Assembly: GCA_964446385.1 (NCBI GenBank)
Contig: CAYUOH010000001.1
Location: 124,001-188,000, forward strand
Direction of reading: 5' to 3'
Source: CAYSRC01 sp964446385
GTDB lineage: Bacteria; Bacillota; Clostridia; Oscillospirales; Ruminococcaceae
Length of the DNA: 64,000 bases
Of the stretch, positions 1 to 8,297 are shown one piece after another. Within the stretch, counting starts at the first letter, position 1. Every line of letters begins with the position of its first letter. Both the position numbers and the translations under genes were made by a program. The notes beneath the pieces are model-generated. The model saw only the letters and a program-made list of their open reading frames with translations, had not been told where the DNA came from and searched no databases.

Positions 1-63
1 CTGGCGTATTCCAAAGATGGGCTGTTATATAAAAAAGTACAGTTTAACGACATTAGCGAATAA
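1..63 (+). CDS. truB: C-terminal tail of an upstream gene, probably tRNA pseudouridine synthase TruB (partial)
   Basis: Frame 1 is open from the first base to a TAA at 61-63 and gives 20 residues (begins LAYSKDGLLYKKVQF). A short basic and hydrophobic tail ending near Q-F resembles the end of TruB. TruB makes pseudouridine 55 in tRNA and its gene very often precedes ribF in Firmicutes. The identity rests mainly on gene order, so it is tentative. The stop lies only 4 bases before the ribF start preferred here, which suggests one operon. Confidence 0.45.
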   Translation: MAYSKDGLLYKKVQFNDISE

Positions 64-67
64 AAAA

Positions 68-952
68 ATGGGAAAATTAATAAATAATTATAGAAATATT
101 GCCGTCGGATATTTCGACGGAGTTCATATCGGACATCAGAGAGTTCTGCATGAAGCAATCAGATATTCCGAAGAAAATGGCGGAATTCCTACAGCTGTCA
201 CTTTTGACATGTCAGAATCCCGGTCCTCTGAGAAAGATCCTTCGGATATTTTGCCTTTATGCGAAAGAGTCAGATTGCTAAAGGAATATGGAATATGTGA
301 TGTTGTGATATTACCTTTCGATGACATAAAAAACATGTCCGGAAAAGACTTCGTCTCAATAATTATAAAAAAAGACTGCAAAGGGATCAATGTTTTCACA
401 GGAGAGGATTTCAGATTCGGAGTAAACCGTGGTTGCGGGGTAGAAGAAATGTCTGCCTTTTGTAAAGAATGCGGTTTGGAATCTCATACTGTTTCAGATG
501 TAGTAGTTGACGGAAAACGGGTCTCATCATCATTGTTAAGGCATGCCCTCTCCTGCGGTGAAATGAGTATGGTTAACCGTCTTATTGGCAGAGAGTACGG
601 TTTTTCACTTCCGGTTTATCATGATAAACATCTGGCACGGCAGTTGGGATTTCCGACCATAAATCAACACTTCCCTGATAATATCGTTATTCCACGTGAA
701 GGAGTATATTGTTCCCAGATTAATTTGGACGGTAACATTTTCCGCGGAGTATCCAATCTTGGAACACGCCCGACAGTCGGAGGAGATTGCGTTACGCTTG
801 AAACTCATATTCTGAATTTCAGCGGAGACCTGTATGATAAAGAAGTTAAAGTTGACCTTTTATTTTTTATCAGAGACGAGCATATATTCGAGAATATAGA
901 GGAATTATCCAACGCTATTAAATCAGACATTGAATTTGTCAGAAACATGTAA
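68..952 (+). CDS. ribF: Bifunctional riboflavin kinase / FAD synthetase
   Basis: RibF phosphorylates riboflavin to FMN and adenylates FMN to FAD in the cytoplasm. The N-terminal nucleotidyltransferase motif GYFDGVHIGHQ is at residues 14-24. The C-terminal flavokinase domain shows the GFPTIN motif (family consensus GFPTAN) near residue 200 and G-V-Y just after it. At 294 residues it has the usual length for the family. An ATG at 17 is in frame, but starting there would overlap the end of the upstream gene and add 17 residues not typical of RibF, so 68 is preferred. The ribosome site before 68 is weak, which fits translational coupling to the upstream stop. Confidence 0.93.
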   Translation: MGKLINNYRNIAVGYFDGVHIGHQRVLHEAIRYSEENGGIPTAVTFDMSESRSSEKDPSDILPLCERVRLLKEYGICDVVILPFDDIKNMSGKDFVSIIIKKDCKGINVFTGEDFRFGVNRGCGVEEMSAFCKECGLESHTVSDVVVDGKRVSSSLLRHALSCGEMSMVNRLIGREYGFSLPVYHDKHLARQLGFPTINQHFPDNIVIPREGVYCSQINLDGNIFRGVSNLGTRPTVGGDCVTLETHILNFSGDLYDKEVKVDLLFFIRDEHIFENIEELSNAIKSDIEFVRNM

Positions 953-987
953 ATAAATCAGTATCCGCTTCCCGGAGGATTGACGGA

Positions 988-2712
988 ATGCAGGTTTTTA
1001 AAAAAGACATCAGCAAAAAATGGTATGTTATTATTATTATTGTCTTGATTGTATTGAAATTAACAGCATCTTTTGCGCAAATGATTGAAATAAATGTCAA
1101 TGCTCCGATTGACGATACTCATTATTTTGAAACTGCAATATCAATAGGACGTGGGAATTGGCTCGGAGAGTATAACTGGTATACTCTTGCTAAAGGTATG
1201 TTTTTTTCGGTTTGGCTTTGTTTTCTAAATACATTGCATATTCCTTATCTTATTGGCGGACAAATTTTATTTCTGGCTGGTATTGTTACTTTTGTTAAAG
1301 CGCTAAATGGTTTTTTTCTACATCGAAGATGGGAAAAGCTTATAGTATTTTGCTTTTTCTGGTTTATGCCTTATTCCTGGGCGTCCTTTTCATTAAGGGT
1401 ATATCGGGATAATATTTTCCCGCACCTTTGTCTTCTGTTTTTTTCAGGGTTTATCGGTGTGTTTTTGCGAAACGGTCATAAATGGAAAGCAAAAGCTCCG
1501 TTTGCTCTGGCGGCAGGACTTGGTCTGGGTCTTGCTTATATTACAAGGGAAGATGCAATGTGGCTTCTTCCGTTTGCCGTCTGTGCTGCGTTGTTTTGCA
1601 TCCTTTTTGGTTTTTTGAGCAAAAACCAGGGAAAGGTGAAGGATGTTTTACTGCCTATATTTATTTTTGTTTTAATATCTGTATCAATTATCGGTGCGTA
1701 TTGCGGATTGAATTACAAGTATTACGGTTTTTTCGGTGTGAATGAAATATCCGCCCCTGAGTTCAACAGGGCATTGTCTTTGATGGTAAGTTGTGACAGT
1801 GATATGCCTCATGCTAGAAAAATAATCTGTAAAGAAACGCGAATGAAGATTTCGGATGAAGTTCCGATGATGGCCGAATTATGTGAGGAGCTGGATAACG
1901 GCAGTTACTACCACGGATATCAATATAATGACGAGCAGGAATTCAATTCTGCGGGATTTTTCTGGATGTATAAAAAGGCTGCTTTTAATATGGGAGTTGC
2001 CGGGTCTCCTTCTGAATCAGAAGAATATTGGGGAAAACTCGCAGATGAAATACAATATGCAATAGATGAAGGAAGACTTTCCTCCGTAAAAATTACCGGA
2101 CTGGCGGCAATAAGTCCGTATATATTTCCATATGACAGTTCATATTTTTTAATAACGGTGAAGGAGCTATGGAATTCCATCCGTGCTCTTACAATATTTG
2201 AACAAAATTCATCGTTGCCTCCGCTGAGCATGGTGGATGGAGTAACAGGAAAAGATTGGGAAAACTATCTTCATTCATTATTTTCAAGCAGATATGCTGA
2301 AGCCGGGACGGATAATGTAGAATACTTTTTCCCGCAGAAGGCAGTGGAACAAATATACAAAGTAATTTTATGGATTTTCCGGATATTGTTCTGTCCGATT
2401 CTAATCTGTTCACTAATTATTTTGTGCAAATACGCAGTGGCCTGCATAAAACAACTGTTTCGAAGGGATCTGCAAAAAGAATCGTTGATATTTATTCCGA
2501 TGTTTGGAGCGTTTCTTTCTTTCCTTCTTAGGGTTGTTCTGGTGTCATATATAGAAGTAACTAATTTTCGACTTGGAACATATTTGATGTATTTGTCTTC
2601 TGCTGGAATGGCGCTATTTGTATTTGCAGGTATAGGGCTGGCATTGATGATGGGTGAATATGCATCTTTATCTAGCAATATAAGAAAAGCAAACATTCCG
2701 GTTGCAATGTGA
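988..2712 (+). CDS. Polytopic membrane protein, GT-C glycosyltransferase-like
   Basis: This is a 574-residue integral membrane protein with about ten hydrophobic segments. The first spans roughly residues 13-31. The loop after it carries an acidic pair (PIDDTHYFE, about 40-48). That layout, an acidic motif in the first external loop and many helices after it, is typical of GT-C enzymes that use lipid-linked sugars, but I recognise no exact family. A large non-membrane stretch lies at about 255-385, and further helices occupy about 455-570. The start is set by GGAGG 10 bases upstream. The gene is more AT-rich than its neighbours and sits between ribF and rpsO, where no such gene is usual, so it may be an insertion. 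The rpsO promoter lies in its last codons. Confidence 0.6.
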   Translation: MQVFKKDISKKWYVIIIIVLIVLKLTASFAQMIEINVNAPIDDTHYFETAISIGRGNWLGEYNWYTLAKGMFFSVWLCFLNTLHIPYLIGGQILFLAGIVTFVKALNGFFLHRRWEKLIVFCFFWFMPYSWASFSLRVYRDNIFPHLCLLFFSGFIGVFLRNGHKWKAKAPFALAAGLGLGLAYITREDAMWLLPFAVCAALFCILFGFLSKNQGKVKDVLLPIFIFVLISVSIIGAYCGLNYKYYGFFGVNEISAPEFNRALSLMVSCDSDMPHARKIICKETRMKISDEVPMMAELCEELDNGSYYHGYQYNDEQEFNSAGFFWMYKKAAFNMGVAGSPSESEEYWGKLADEIQYAIDEGRLSSVKITGLAAISPYIFPYDSSYFLITVKELWNSIRALTIFEQNSSLPPLSMVDGVTGKDWENYLHSLFSSRYAEAGTDNVEYFFPQKAVEQIYKVILWIFRILFCPILICSLIILCKYAVACIKQLFRRDLQKESLIFIPMFGAFLSFLLRVVLVSYIEVTNFRLGTYLMYLSSAGMALFVFAGIGLALMMGEYASLSSNIRKANIPVAM

Positions 2713-2730
2713 ATGCTATTTTGATATAAT
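2702..2730 (+). promoter_or_regulatory. Promoter for rpsO (TTGCAA-17-TATAAT)
   Basis: TTGCAA at 2702-2707 and TATAAT at 2725-2730 are separated by exactly 17 bases. The -35 element lies inside the last codons of the upstream membrane-protein gene. Transcription from here would give rpsO a leader of roughly 100 bases. Confidence 0.7.
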
Positions 2731-2736
2731 ATCTGG

Positions 2737-2835
2737 TGCGTTACCTTTGCCACGGGTTCGGCATGTGCCCTTATTGGGACTCCTTAACACCGTCTGCTGT
2801 GACAAAAGGCGAAAAAAAGAAAGGAAAATACTGCA
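2737..2835 (+). promoter_or_regulatory. Structured rpsO 5' leader, candidate S15 autoregulatory RNA
   Basis: The leader holds short complementary blocks: GGTG near 2733 against CACC near 2790, and GGG(TTCGGCATGTG)CCC within 2754-2772. It ends in a purine-rich AAAGAAAGGA ribosome-site region at 2816-2825. S15 controls its own mRNA through leader structures in several bacteria. I cannot fold the RNA here, so assignment to a known class is inference. Confidence 0.35.
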
Positions 2836-3096
2836 ATGCTTATGGAAAAACACGAAGTTATCGAGAGTGTTCGCATTCATGAGACCGATACAGGTTCGCC
2901 TGAGGTTCAGATTGCCATTCTCACAAACCGTATCAATCATCTGAATGAGCATCTCAAGGCCCACATTCATGACCATCATTCCCGTCGCGGTCTGCTCAAG
3001 ATGGTTGGTAAGCGCCGTAATCTACTCGCATATCTTCAGAAGTCAGATATCGAGCGTTACCGTGCTATTATTGCGAAGCTTGGCCTTCGTAAGTAA
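2836..3096 (+). CDS. rpsO: 30S ribosomal protein S15
   Basis: S15 binds the central domain of 16S rRNA early in small-subunit assembly. The protein has 86 residues, close to the usual 88-89. It shows the family block DTGSPEVQIA (about 18-27), then HLKAHIHDHHSRRGLL (38-53) and the end VGKRRNLLAYL...YRAIIAKLGLRK. It has its own promoter and leader upstream, and a strong terminator follows 10 bases after the stop. It precedes pnp, the classic order. ATG at 2842 is a possible alternative start, giving MEKHEVIE. Confidence 0.98.
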   Translation: MLMEKHEVIESVRIHETDTGSPEVQIAILTNRINHLNEHLKAHIHDHHSRRGLLKMVGKRRNLLAYLQKSDIERYRAIIAKLGLRK

Positions 3097-3106
3097 TCTC
3101 GTACCA

Positions 3107-3136
3107 AAAAGCAGGCGGATTTCTCCGCCTGCTTTT
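3107..3136 (+). terminator. Rho-independent terminator after rpsO
   Basis: Thirteen-base perfect arms AAAAGCAGGCGGA / TCCGCCTGCTTTT around a TTTC loop, with the T-run forming the end of the 3' arm. Confidence 0.9.
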
Positions 3137-3162
3137 ATGTAAAAGACTATTGTGTGCAAGTT

Positions 3163-3232
3163 GGGCCTTTAGCGATGAATTGAGCGCCCTGTTTACGGAC
3201 GTTGAATTTATTGCTAAACCCGATAAGTGCGC
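3163..3232 (+). promoter_or_regulatory. Possible long-range stem in the pnp leader
   Basis: GGGCCTTTAGC near 3163-3173 can pair with GCTAAACCC near 3213-3221 (nine pairs, two-base bulge), enclosing about 40 bases. PNPase mRNA leaders are self-regulated in some bacteria by cleavage of a leader duplex. Whether this stem plays such a role is unknown. The pnp ribosome site TGGGAGG at 3243-3249 lies outside the stem. Confidence 0.3.
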
Positions 3233-3259
3233 AAAACAAAATTTGGGAGGTAAATATTA

Positions 3260-5374
3260 ATGTTTGAAAATTACAAAGTTTTTGAAACCGAACTGGCCGG
3301 ACGCACATTACGTGTGGAAACCGGCAAGCTTTGCGCGCTTGCAAATGGTTCATGCATGGTAACTTATGGTGATACGCAGGTCCTCTGCAACGCTACAATG
3401 AGCAAAACACCCCGTGAAGGTATCGATTTTTTCCCTCTGTCTGTTGACTTTGAGGAAAAGCTTTACGCAGTCGGCCATATTCCCGGCAGTTTTCAGCGCC
3501 GTGAAGGACGCCCCAGTGAAAAGGCTGTGTTAACTTCTCGCGTTGTTGACCGTCCTATCAGGCCGTTGTTCCCGAAAGATATGCGTAATGATGTGTCCAT
3601 TGTGATGACAGTAATGTCCGTTGATCCCGATTGCGCTCCTGAAGTCGTGGGAATGATTGGGACATCTATTGCAATCTACATTTCCGACATTCCCTGGAAC
3701 GGACCTATCGGTGGCATGACAGCCGGTCTTGTTGACGGTGAAATCGTAATCAATCCTACAGCTGCACAGCGCGAGGTCAGCGATCTGGCTCTTACGGTTG
3801 CTGCTACAAAGCAGAAGGTCGTAATGATTGAAGCCGGAGCCAACGAAGTCGACAATGACACTATGCTGAAGGCTATTATCAAGTGTCATGATGAAATTAA
3901 GAAGCTTCTTGATTTCATTGAAGAAATTCATACTGCTGTGGCGAAAGAGAAGGTTCCTTTCGAAAGCAAGGAGGTCCCGTCTGACCTATTCGAAGATATC
4001 AAGGCATTTGCTGTAGAGAAAGTACGTCAGGCTATGGATACTGACGATAAAAATATCCGTGACGCCGCTCTTGTGCCTATTTATGATGAGGTTCATGATT
4101 CTTTTGATGACAGGACACCTGAAAATACAGGCATTATTGATGAATGCATGTACAAACTTCAGAAATTTGTTGTCCGTCGCTGGCTTTTGGATGACGGCAA
4201 GCGTGTTGACGGCCGCGGAATAAATGAAATGCGTCCTCTGGCTGCCGAAGTTGGAATCCTCAGACGTACCCATGGCAGCGGACTGTTCACACGTGGACAG
4301 ACGCAGTCTCTTTCTGTTACTACCCTCGGAATGATTAAAGACAATCAGCTCCTGGATGGAATTGACGAACAAACCACCAAGCGCTACATGCATCATTATA
4401 ATATGCCGGGCTATTCCACCGGTGAGGCAAAGTCTATCCGCACCCCTGGACGCCGCGAAATTGGTCACGGTGCGCTCGCGGAGCGCGCTCTTATGCCTGT
4501 ATTGCCGTCTATTGATGAGTTCCCTTATACAATCCGTGTTGTTTCGGAAATAATGTCCTCCAATGGCTCCACTTCCCAGGCTTCAATCTGCGGTAGTTCT
4601 CTGGCCCTGATGGATGCCGGTGTTCCTATTAAAGATGCTGTTGCCGGTATTTCCTGCGGCCTTATTACTGAAGGAGAACGCTGGATGACAATGGTTGATA
4701 TCCAGGGAGTTGAAGATTTCTTCGGTGATATGGATTTCAAAGTGGCCGGTACACATAAAGGTATTACAGCCATCCAAATGGATTTGAAAAATGACGGCTT
4801 AACCAACGCAATTATTTCGGAAGCGCTTGATAAGTGCTACAAGGCTCGTATTTATATCCTTGATGAGATTATGGCGAAGGCTATTTCTGAGCCAAGAACG
4901 GAACTCTCAAAGTATGCGCCAAAAATGATTACCATTCAGATTGACCCTGCTAAAATCGGTGATGTCATCGGTAAGGGTGGTAAGACCATCCAGGGTATTA
5001 CTGCTGAGTGTGAAGTCAAGATTGACGTTGAGGAGGACGGCCGCATATTCGTTTCAGGCATGGATGCGGAGAACACCAATCGTGCTATTGAGATTATTCG
5101 CAGCATAGTTACCGATCCTCAGGTTGGAGATTTGTATTACGGAAAAGTAGTAAGAATTCTTCCTATCGGAGCAAAGGTGGAATTCGCGCCCGGAAAAGAA
5201 GGACTTGTTCATATCAGCCAGATTGAGAATCACCGTGTAGACAAGGTTGAAGATGTCCTGACACTCGGAGATATTATTCCCGTAAAAGTTATCAAAATTG
5301 GAGACCGCGGAGTGGACTTGTCCCGTAAAGAAGCGCTCGCGGCTATAAACAAAAATAATTCCGAACAGCAATAA
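3260..5374 (+). CDS. pnp: Polyribonucleotide nucleotidyltransferase (PNPase)
   Basis: PNPase degrades RNA 3' to 5' with phosphate and can also add tails. It is a cytoplasmic trimer. The 704 residues cover two RNase PH domains (about 1-230 and 310-545), joined by the helical domain. A KH domain follows with the signature IGDVIGKGGKTIQGI near 560-575, and an S1 domain from about 615 (GDLYYGKVVRI, EGLVHISQI). The core motif FFPLSVDFEEKLYAVGHIPGSF near residue 55 is clear. GGGAGG 10 bases before the ATG sets the start. It follows rpsO but has its own leader after the rpsO terminator, so readthrough or a separate promoter is needed. Confidence 0.98.
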   Translation: MFENYKVFETELAGRTLRVETGKLCALANGSCMVTYGDTQVLCNATMSKTPREGIDFFPLSVDFEEKLYAVGHIPGSFQRREGRPSEKAVLTSRVVDRPIRPLFPKDMRNDVSIVMTVMSVDPDCAPEVVGMIGTSIAIYISDIPWNGPIGGMTAGLVDGEIVINPTAAQREVSDLALTVAATKQKVVMIEAGANEVDNDTMLKAIIKCHDEIKKLLDFIEEIHTAVAKEKVPFESKEVPSDLFEDIKAFAVEKVRQAMDTDDKNIRDAALVPIYDEVHDSFDDRTPENTGIIDECMYKLQKFVVRRWLLDDGKRVDGRGINEMRPLAAEVGILRRTHGSGLFTRGQTQSLSVTTLGMIKDNQLLDGIDEQTTKRYMHHYNMPGYSTGEAKSIRTPGRREIGHGALAERALMPVLPSIDEFPYTIRVVSEIMSSNGSTSQASICGSSLALMDAGVPIKDAVAGISCGLITEGERWMTMVDIQGVEDFFGDMDFKVAGTHKGITAIQMDLKNDGLTNAIISEALDKCYKARIYILDEIMAKAISEPRTELSKYAPKMITIQIDPAKIGDVIGKGGKTIQGITAECEVKIDVEEDGRIFVSGMDAENTNRAIEIIRSIVTDPQVGDLYYGKVVRILPIGAKVEFAPGKEGLVHISQIENHRVDKVEDVLTLGDIIPVKVIKIGDRGVDLSRKEALAAINKNNSEQQ

Positions 5375-5390
5375 ACATTTTAATATACAC

Positions 5391-5418
5391 AAAAAGCGTC
5401 GCAGTTGCGGCGCTTTTT
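5391..5418 (+). terminator. Rho-independent terminator after pnp
   Basis: Thirteen-base arms AAAAAGCGTCGCA / TGCGGCGCTTTTT with one T-G pair, ending in a T-run. Confidence 0.88.
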
Positions 5419-5446
5419 CAAAATTAAGATTTCGGAGAAACAGTGA

Positions 5447-6172
5447 ATGAAAACAGCAATCGTAACAGGTGCTGCAAAAGGAATTGGCGCAGCCATTTCC
5501 GAACGATTGGCTTCTCGGGGTTACAGTGTAGTTCTGAACAGCCGGCGTGGCGGAACTTCTGCAGCCCGGGTGGTGGGGAAAATATTATCAAATCACGGTG
5601 AAGCCTGTGAATATAACGCCGATGTGTCCGTTCCCGAGCAGGCTGATGAATTAGTTTCTTTTTCTTTAAACAGATACGGACGTATTGATCTTTTGATTAA
5701 CAATGCCGGGGTCTGGCGAGGCGGTTTGCTACAAAGTATGGACTTCAATGATTACCGATATATAATGGATAATAATTTTGGTTCGGCTTTCAATATGTGC
5801 AGATCTGTAATTCCGTTGATGATAAAAAACAGAAGCGGCAGCATTATCAATATAAGCAGTATTTGGGGCAGGCAGGGAGCTGCTTGTGAATCAGTTTATT
5901 CTGCGTCGAAAGCGGCTATTATAGGGCTTACTCAATCGCTTGCCCTGGAACTGGCTCCGACCGGTATTTCTGTGAACTGTATCGCGCCCGGAGCAATTGA
6001 CACAGACATGAATGCAGATTATTCCGATGCAGATCGCAGGGAGATTATTTCTGAAATTCCTTTCGGTAGATTCGGGACACCTGAAGAAGTTGCAGAGGCT
6101 GTTGTGATGCTCGCGGAAATGCCGTATACTACCGGTCAGGTCATTTGCCAGGCCGGAGGAATGCTGCTGTAA
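5447..6172 (+). CDS. Short-chain dehydrogenase/reductase, FabG-like
   Basis: A classical SDR of 241 residues. It has the cofactor motif TGAAKGIG (7-14), NNAG near 87-90, the catalytic serine in NISSIW (about 138-143) and the active site YSASK (about 151-155). The C-terminal IAPGAIDTDM segment is also typical. This set fits NADP-dependent 3-oxoacyl-ACP reductase, the ketoreduction step of fatty acid synthesis. No other fatty acid gene is nearby, so another ketone substrate is possible. GGAGAAA lies 8 bases before the ATG. The gene stands alone between the pnp terminator and a convergent shared terminator. Confidence 0.85.
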   Translation: MKTAIVTGAAKGIGAAISERLASRGYSVVLNSRRGGTSAARVVGKILSNHGEACEYNADVSVPEQADELVSFSLNRYGRIDLLINNAGVWRGGLLQSMDFNDYRYIMDNNFGSAFNMCRSVIPLMIKNRSGSIINISSIWGRQGAACESVYSASKAAIIGLTQSLALELAPTGISVNCIAPGAIDTDMNADYSDADRREIISEIPFGRFGTPEEVAEAVVMLAEMPYTTGQVICQAGGMLL

Positions 6173-6186
6173 TTATCACTAAGCAT

Positions 6187-6226
6187 AAATAAAGAACGTA
6201 CCGACGACTCGGTTCGCTCTTTATTT
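6187..6226. terminator. Bidirectional terminator between convergent genes
   Basis: An 18-pair stem with two mismatches (AAATAAAGAACGTACCGA against its partner) closes on a CGAC loop. The A-rich and T-rich ends give a T-run on either strand. It overlaps the stop codon of the minus-strand gene ending at 6225, so it serves both genes. Confidence 0.8.
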
Positions 6227-6923
6227 ATTGTTCTTCAGGGACTATATCCGACTCTGCAACAGAAAAGATGTGATAACTGTCATTGTCACGGATTAGTGTA
6301 TAATTCATATATTTGCTTACTTTCTGTGTGCTGCTGTCCAGCACTATTTCAGCAGCAGTTCCCGTATATTGCATATATGCAACGGTAAGTATTTTAGTAT
6401 TTCCGGAAGTTTCTTCATTGTCTATTCGGGGGAAATACGAACCGCTTTGGCTGGTAATTGGTATTACATATGATTTGCTGTCAGAAAGATATTCAAAAGT
6501 AAGGTCGTAATTCACAAAGGAATGGTGTCTGATATCAAGAGAATTGCCGTACATATTTGTCAGGTACCTGTCTACATCGACTGAAGGAATCAGCATTCTG
6601 CCTTCTTCATCACGGGGGTATTTTTCTGTGTTTTCAAAAGAGATTGACGCCCAGATTGCAGATTCAAGCAAAACATCTTTATCAGCACTCTCTATATCGG
6701 GAAAAGAGGCCGGGTCGAGTGATACCAATGGAGCAATCAGAGAAAGATAGTCTTCCTGAATGTCTTCGGCTTTCATCAGGCTTTTTATTCCTTGCACAGA
6801 CCAGGTAATGATTGTCGCAAAACCTATCAGACATAGACATAGGACAGCCCCACCCAGAAATTGTCGCCGGCGGCGCTTACGGCGTGCAACGGCATATACC
6901 TTGTTATTTGAATCGTTGTGCAT
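6225..6923 (-). CDS. Unknown single-pass membrane protein
   Basis: I do not recognise this 232-residue protein. It has a strongly basic cytoplasmic start (RRKRRRR about 15-20), one membrane helix at about 22-46 and a soluble, probably external domain of about 185 residues with mixed helix and strand. The shape resembles membrane-anchored NTF2-like proteins, but no signature proves it. AAGGAG lies 8 bases before the ATG. It is the last gene of the minus-strand tmcAL-tsaE-tsaB-rpiB run, 33 bases after the small membrane protein ahead of it, so the two may work together. Confidence 0.6.
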   Translation of the reverse strand: MHNDSNNKVYAVARRKRRRRQFLGGAVLCLCLIGFATIITWSVQGIKSLMKAEDIQEDYLSLIAPLVSLDPASFPDIESADKDVLLESAIWASISFENTEKYPRDEEGRMLIPSVDVDRYLTNMYGNSLDIRHHSFVNYDLTFEYLSDSKSYVIPITSQSGSYFPRIDNEETSGNTKILTVAYMQYTGTAAEIVLDSSTQKVSKYMNYTLIRDNDSYHIFSVAESDIVPEEQ

Positions 6924-6956
6924 TAAAAAAACTCCTTGGAATCAAAATGAACGGTA

Positions 6957-7160
6957 TTATTGCCGAATGTCCCGAATATACAGAGTTACTAATCCTGCTA
7001 TCAAACATACACACATGGAACAACAGGCATAGCGTACAAAAGAAGGCATAAATGAAGTCCGAAAAATCATAATACCCACCTGTGCTATCGCGATACAGGC
7101 CACGAGGGACAGAACGCCTAACGAAACATTTCTGATGACTGTAATTATTTTAGGTTGCAT
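6957..7160 (-). CDS. Small two-helix membrane protein, unknown
   Basis: This 67-residue protein has two hydrophobic helices at about 8-31 and 40-61 and a basic N-terminus, with a cysteine cluster (YACCSMCVC) in the second helix. No family is recognised. It starts 8 bases after the rpiB stop with only a weak ribosome site, which suggests translation coupled to rpiB. Codon structure and position in a tight operon support a real gene. Confidence 0.55.
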   Translation of the reverse strand: MQPKIITVIRNVSLGVLSLVACIAIAQVGIMIFRTSFMPSFVRYACCSMCVCLIAGLVTLYIRDIRQ

Positions 7161-7168
7161 AATAAGAC

Positions 7169-7612
7169 CTATTTCTGACGGGCTTCAATATCGGCAATTT
7201 TGGCTATGCGGTCAGCGTGGCGGCCTCCTTCAAAGTCGGTATTGAGAAAAATATCTACAATATCTTCAGCTACTCCGGGTCCGATGACTCGTGCACCCAG
7301 ACATAGGGCATTGGCATCATTGTGCATACGTGTATATTTAGCCATATACTCATTAGTACAAAGAGATGCGCGGATTCCGTTTACCTTGTTTGCTGCGATG
7401 GAAATTCCGATACCGGTTCCGCAAAACAGTATTGCTTTATCCGCCTTGCCGGAAGTAACGGCCAGACATGCAGGTTCCGCATAATCGGGATAATCACTGC
7501 GTGATGTGTCATAGCAACCGAAATCTTGGTATTCAAGGCCCAGAGAATGAAGGTGAGTCATAATGGTTTGTTTCAGCGGAAACCCACCGTGATCACTTGC
7601 TAACGCTATCAT
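7169..7612 (-). CDS. rpiB: Ribose-5-phosphate isomerase B
   Basis: RpiB interconverts ribose 5-phosphate and ribulose 5-phosphate in the pentose phosphate pathway. The family motifs are ALASDHGGFPLK at the N-terminus, the active-site cysteine in FCGTGIGIS (near residue 65) and the phosphate-binding HNDANALCLGARV. The length is 147 residues, as usual for the family. A TTG at 7618 is in frame, but the ATG at 7612 matches family starts and has AAAGGA about 10 bases upstream. It overlaps the end of tsaB by 20 bases. The close relative LacAB (galactose 6-phosphate isomerase) is less likely in this context. Confidence 0.93.
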   Translation of the reverse strand: MIALASDHGGFPLKQTIMTHLHSLGLEYQDFGCYDTSRSDYPDYAEPACLAVTSGKADKAILFCGTGIGISIAANKVNGIRASLCTNEYMAKYTRMHNDANALCLGARVIGPGVAEDIVDIFLNTDFEGGRHADRIAKIADIEARQK

Positions 7613-8297
7613 TTGCAATATTTCCTTTCGCTTTTTGAAGGTCTCTCTCAGCCTGTGAAAGCTGTAAATAAAAGGGATTAAGTAATTCCGCAGGTATTTC
7701 CCGCCCGGCTGTGATATGTTTTACTGCCGCCCGGGCGACATACTCAGAATCTACAAAATGCTGTCCTGCAGAAACATGGTAACGATCACGGAAATAATTA
7801 TAACACATTTCAGAGGCGTCTCCTACGAAAAGATTGGCTCCTGTGCCGAACAACTCCGGAAGTTTTTCTATTTCAAGAATCATATCCTTGGTTAATCTTA
7901 CAACATCGGGCAGTCCGGAAAATGAGGAACAAAATACACGCCCTCTTCTGGCGTCGCATACAGGAATAACTGTAGAATCTGTCCCACAGCAGGAAAGAGC
8001 CAGGGCTTCCATAGTAGGGACAGCTATACAAGGCTTATCAGCAGCCAGAGCGATACCTTTAATTAATCCAATTCCGATACGAAGACCGGTGAAGGATCCG
8101 GGGCCGCAGGATACGGAAAAATAATCTATATCATCGGGAGATAATCTTGCAGATTTAAAAACTCTGTCGCATAAAGGCATAAGCATTTCGGAATGCGTAA
8201 GACCTTCATCAACCAATTCCTTTGCAATTATGTGATTATCCATCAAAATAGCGGCAGAAGCGGTCCTGCCGGAAGAATCACAAGCAAAAACAGTCAT
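7593..8297 (-). CDS. tsaB: tRNA N6-threonylcarbamoyladenosine synthesis protein TsaB
   Basis: TsaB is the ASKHA-fold partner that holds TsaD and TsaE together during t6A37 formation on ANN-decoding tRNAs. The start FACDSSGRTAS and the block SCGPGSFTGLRIGI (about 64-77) are diagnostic. The length of 234 residues is normal. It overlaps tsaE by 20 bases at the start and rpiB by 20 at the end, so translation is coupled through the operon. AAGGAA lies about 8 bases before the ATG. The catalytic partner tsaD is not in this window. Confidence 0.95.
   Translation of the reverse strand: MTVFACDSSGRTASAAILMDNHIIAKELVDEGLTHSEMLMPLCDRVFKSARLSPDDIDYFSVSCGPGSFTGLRIGIGLIKGIALAADKPCIAVPTMEALALSCCGTDSTVIPVCDARRGRVFCSSFSGLPDVVRLTKDMILEIEKLPELFGTGANLFVGDASEMCYNYFRDRYHVSAGQHFVDSEYVARAAVKHITAGREIPAELLNPFYLQLSQAERDLQKAKGNIANDSVSK

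Noticed and set aside
17..67. Upstream in-frame ATG for ribF
   Set aside because: It would overlap the tail of the preceding gene and add residues not found in RibF.
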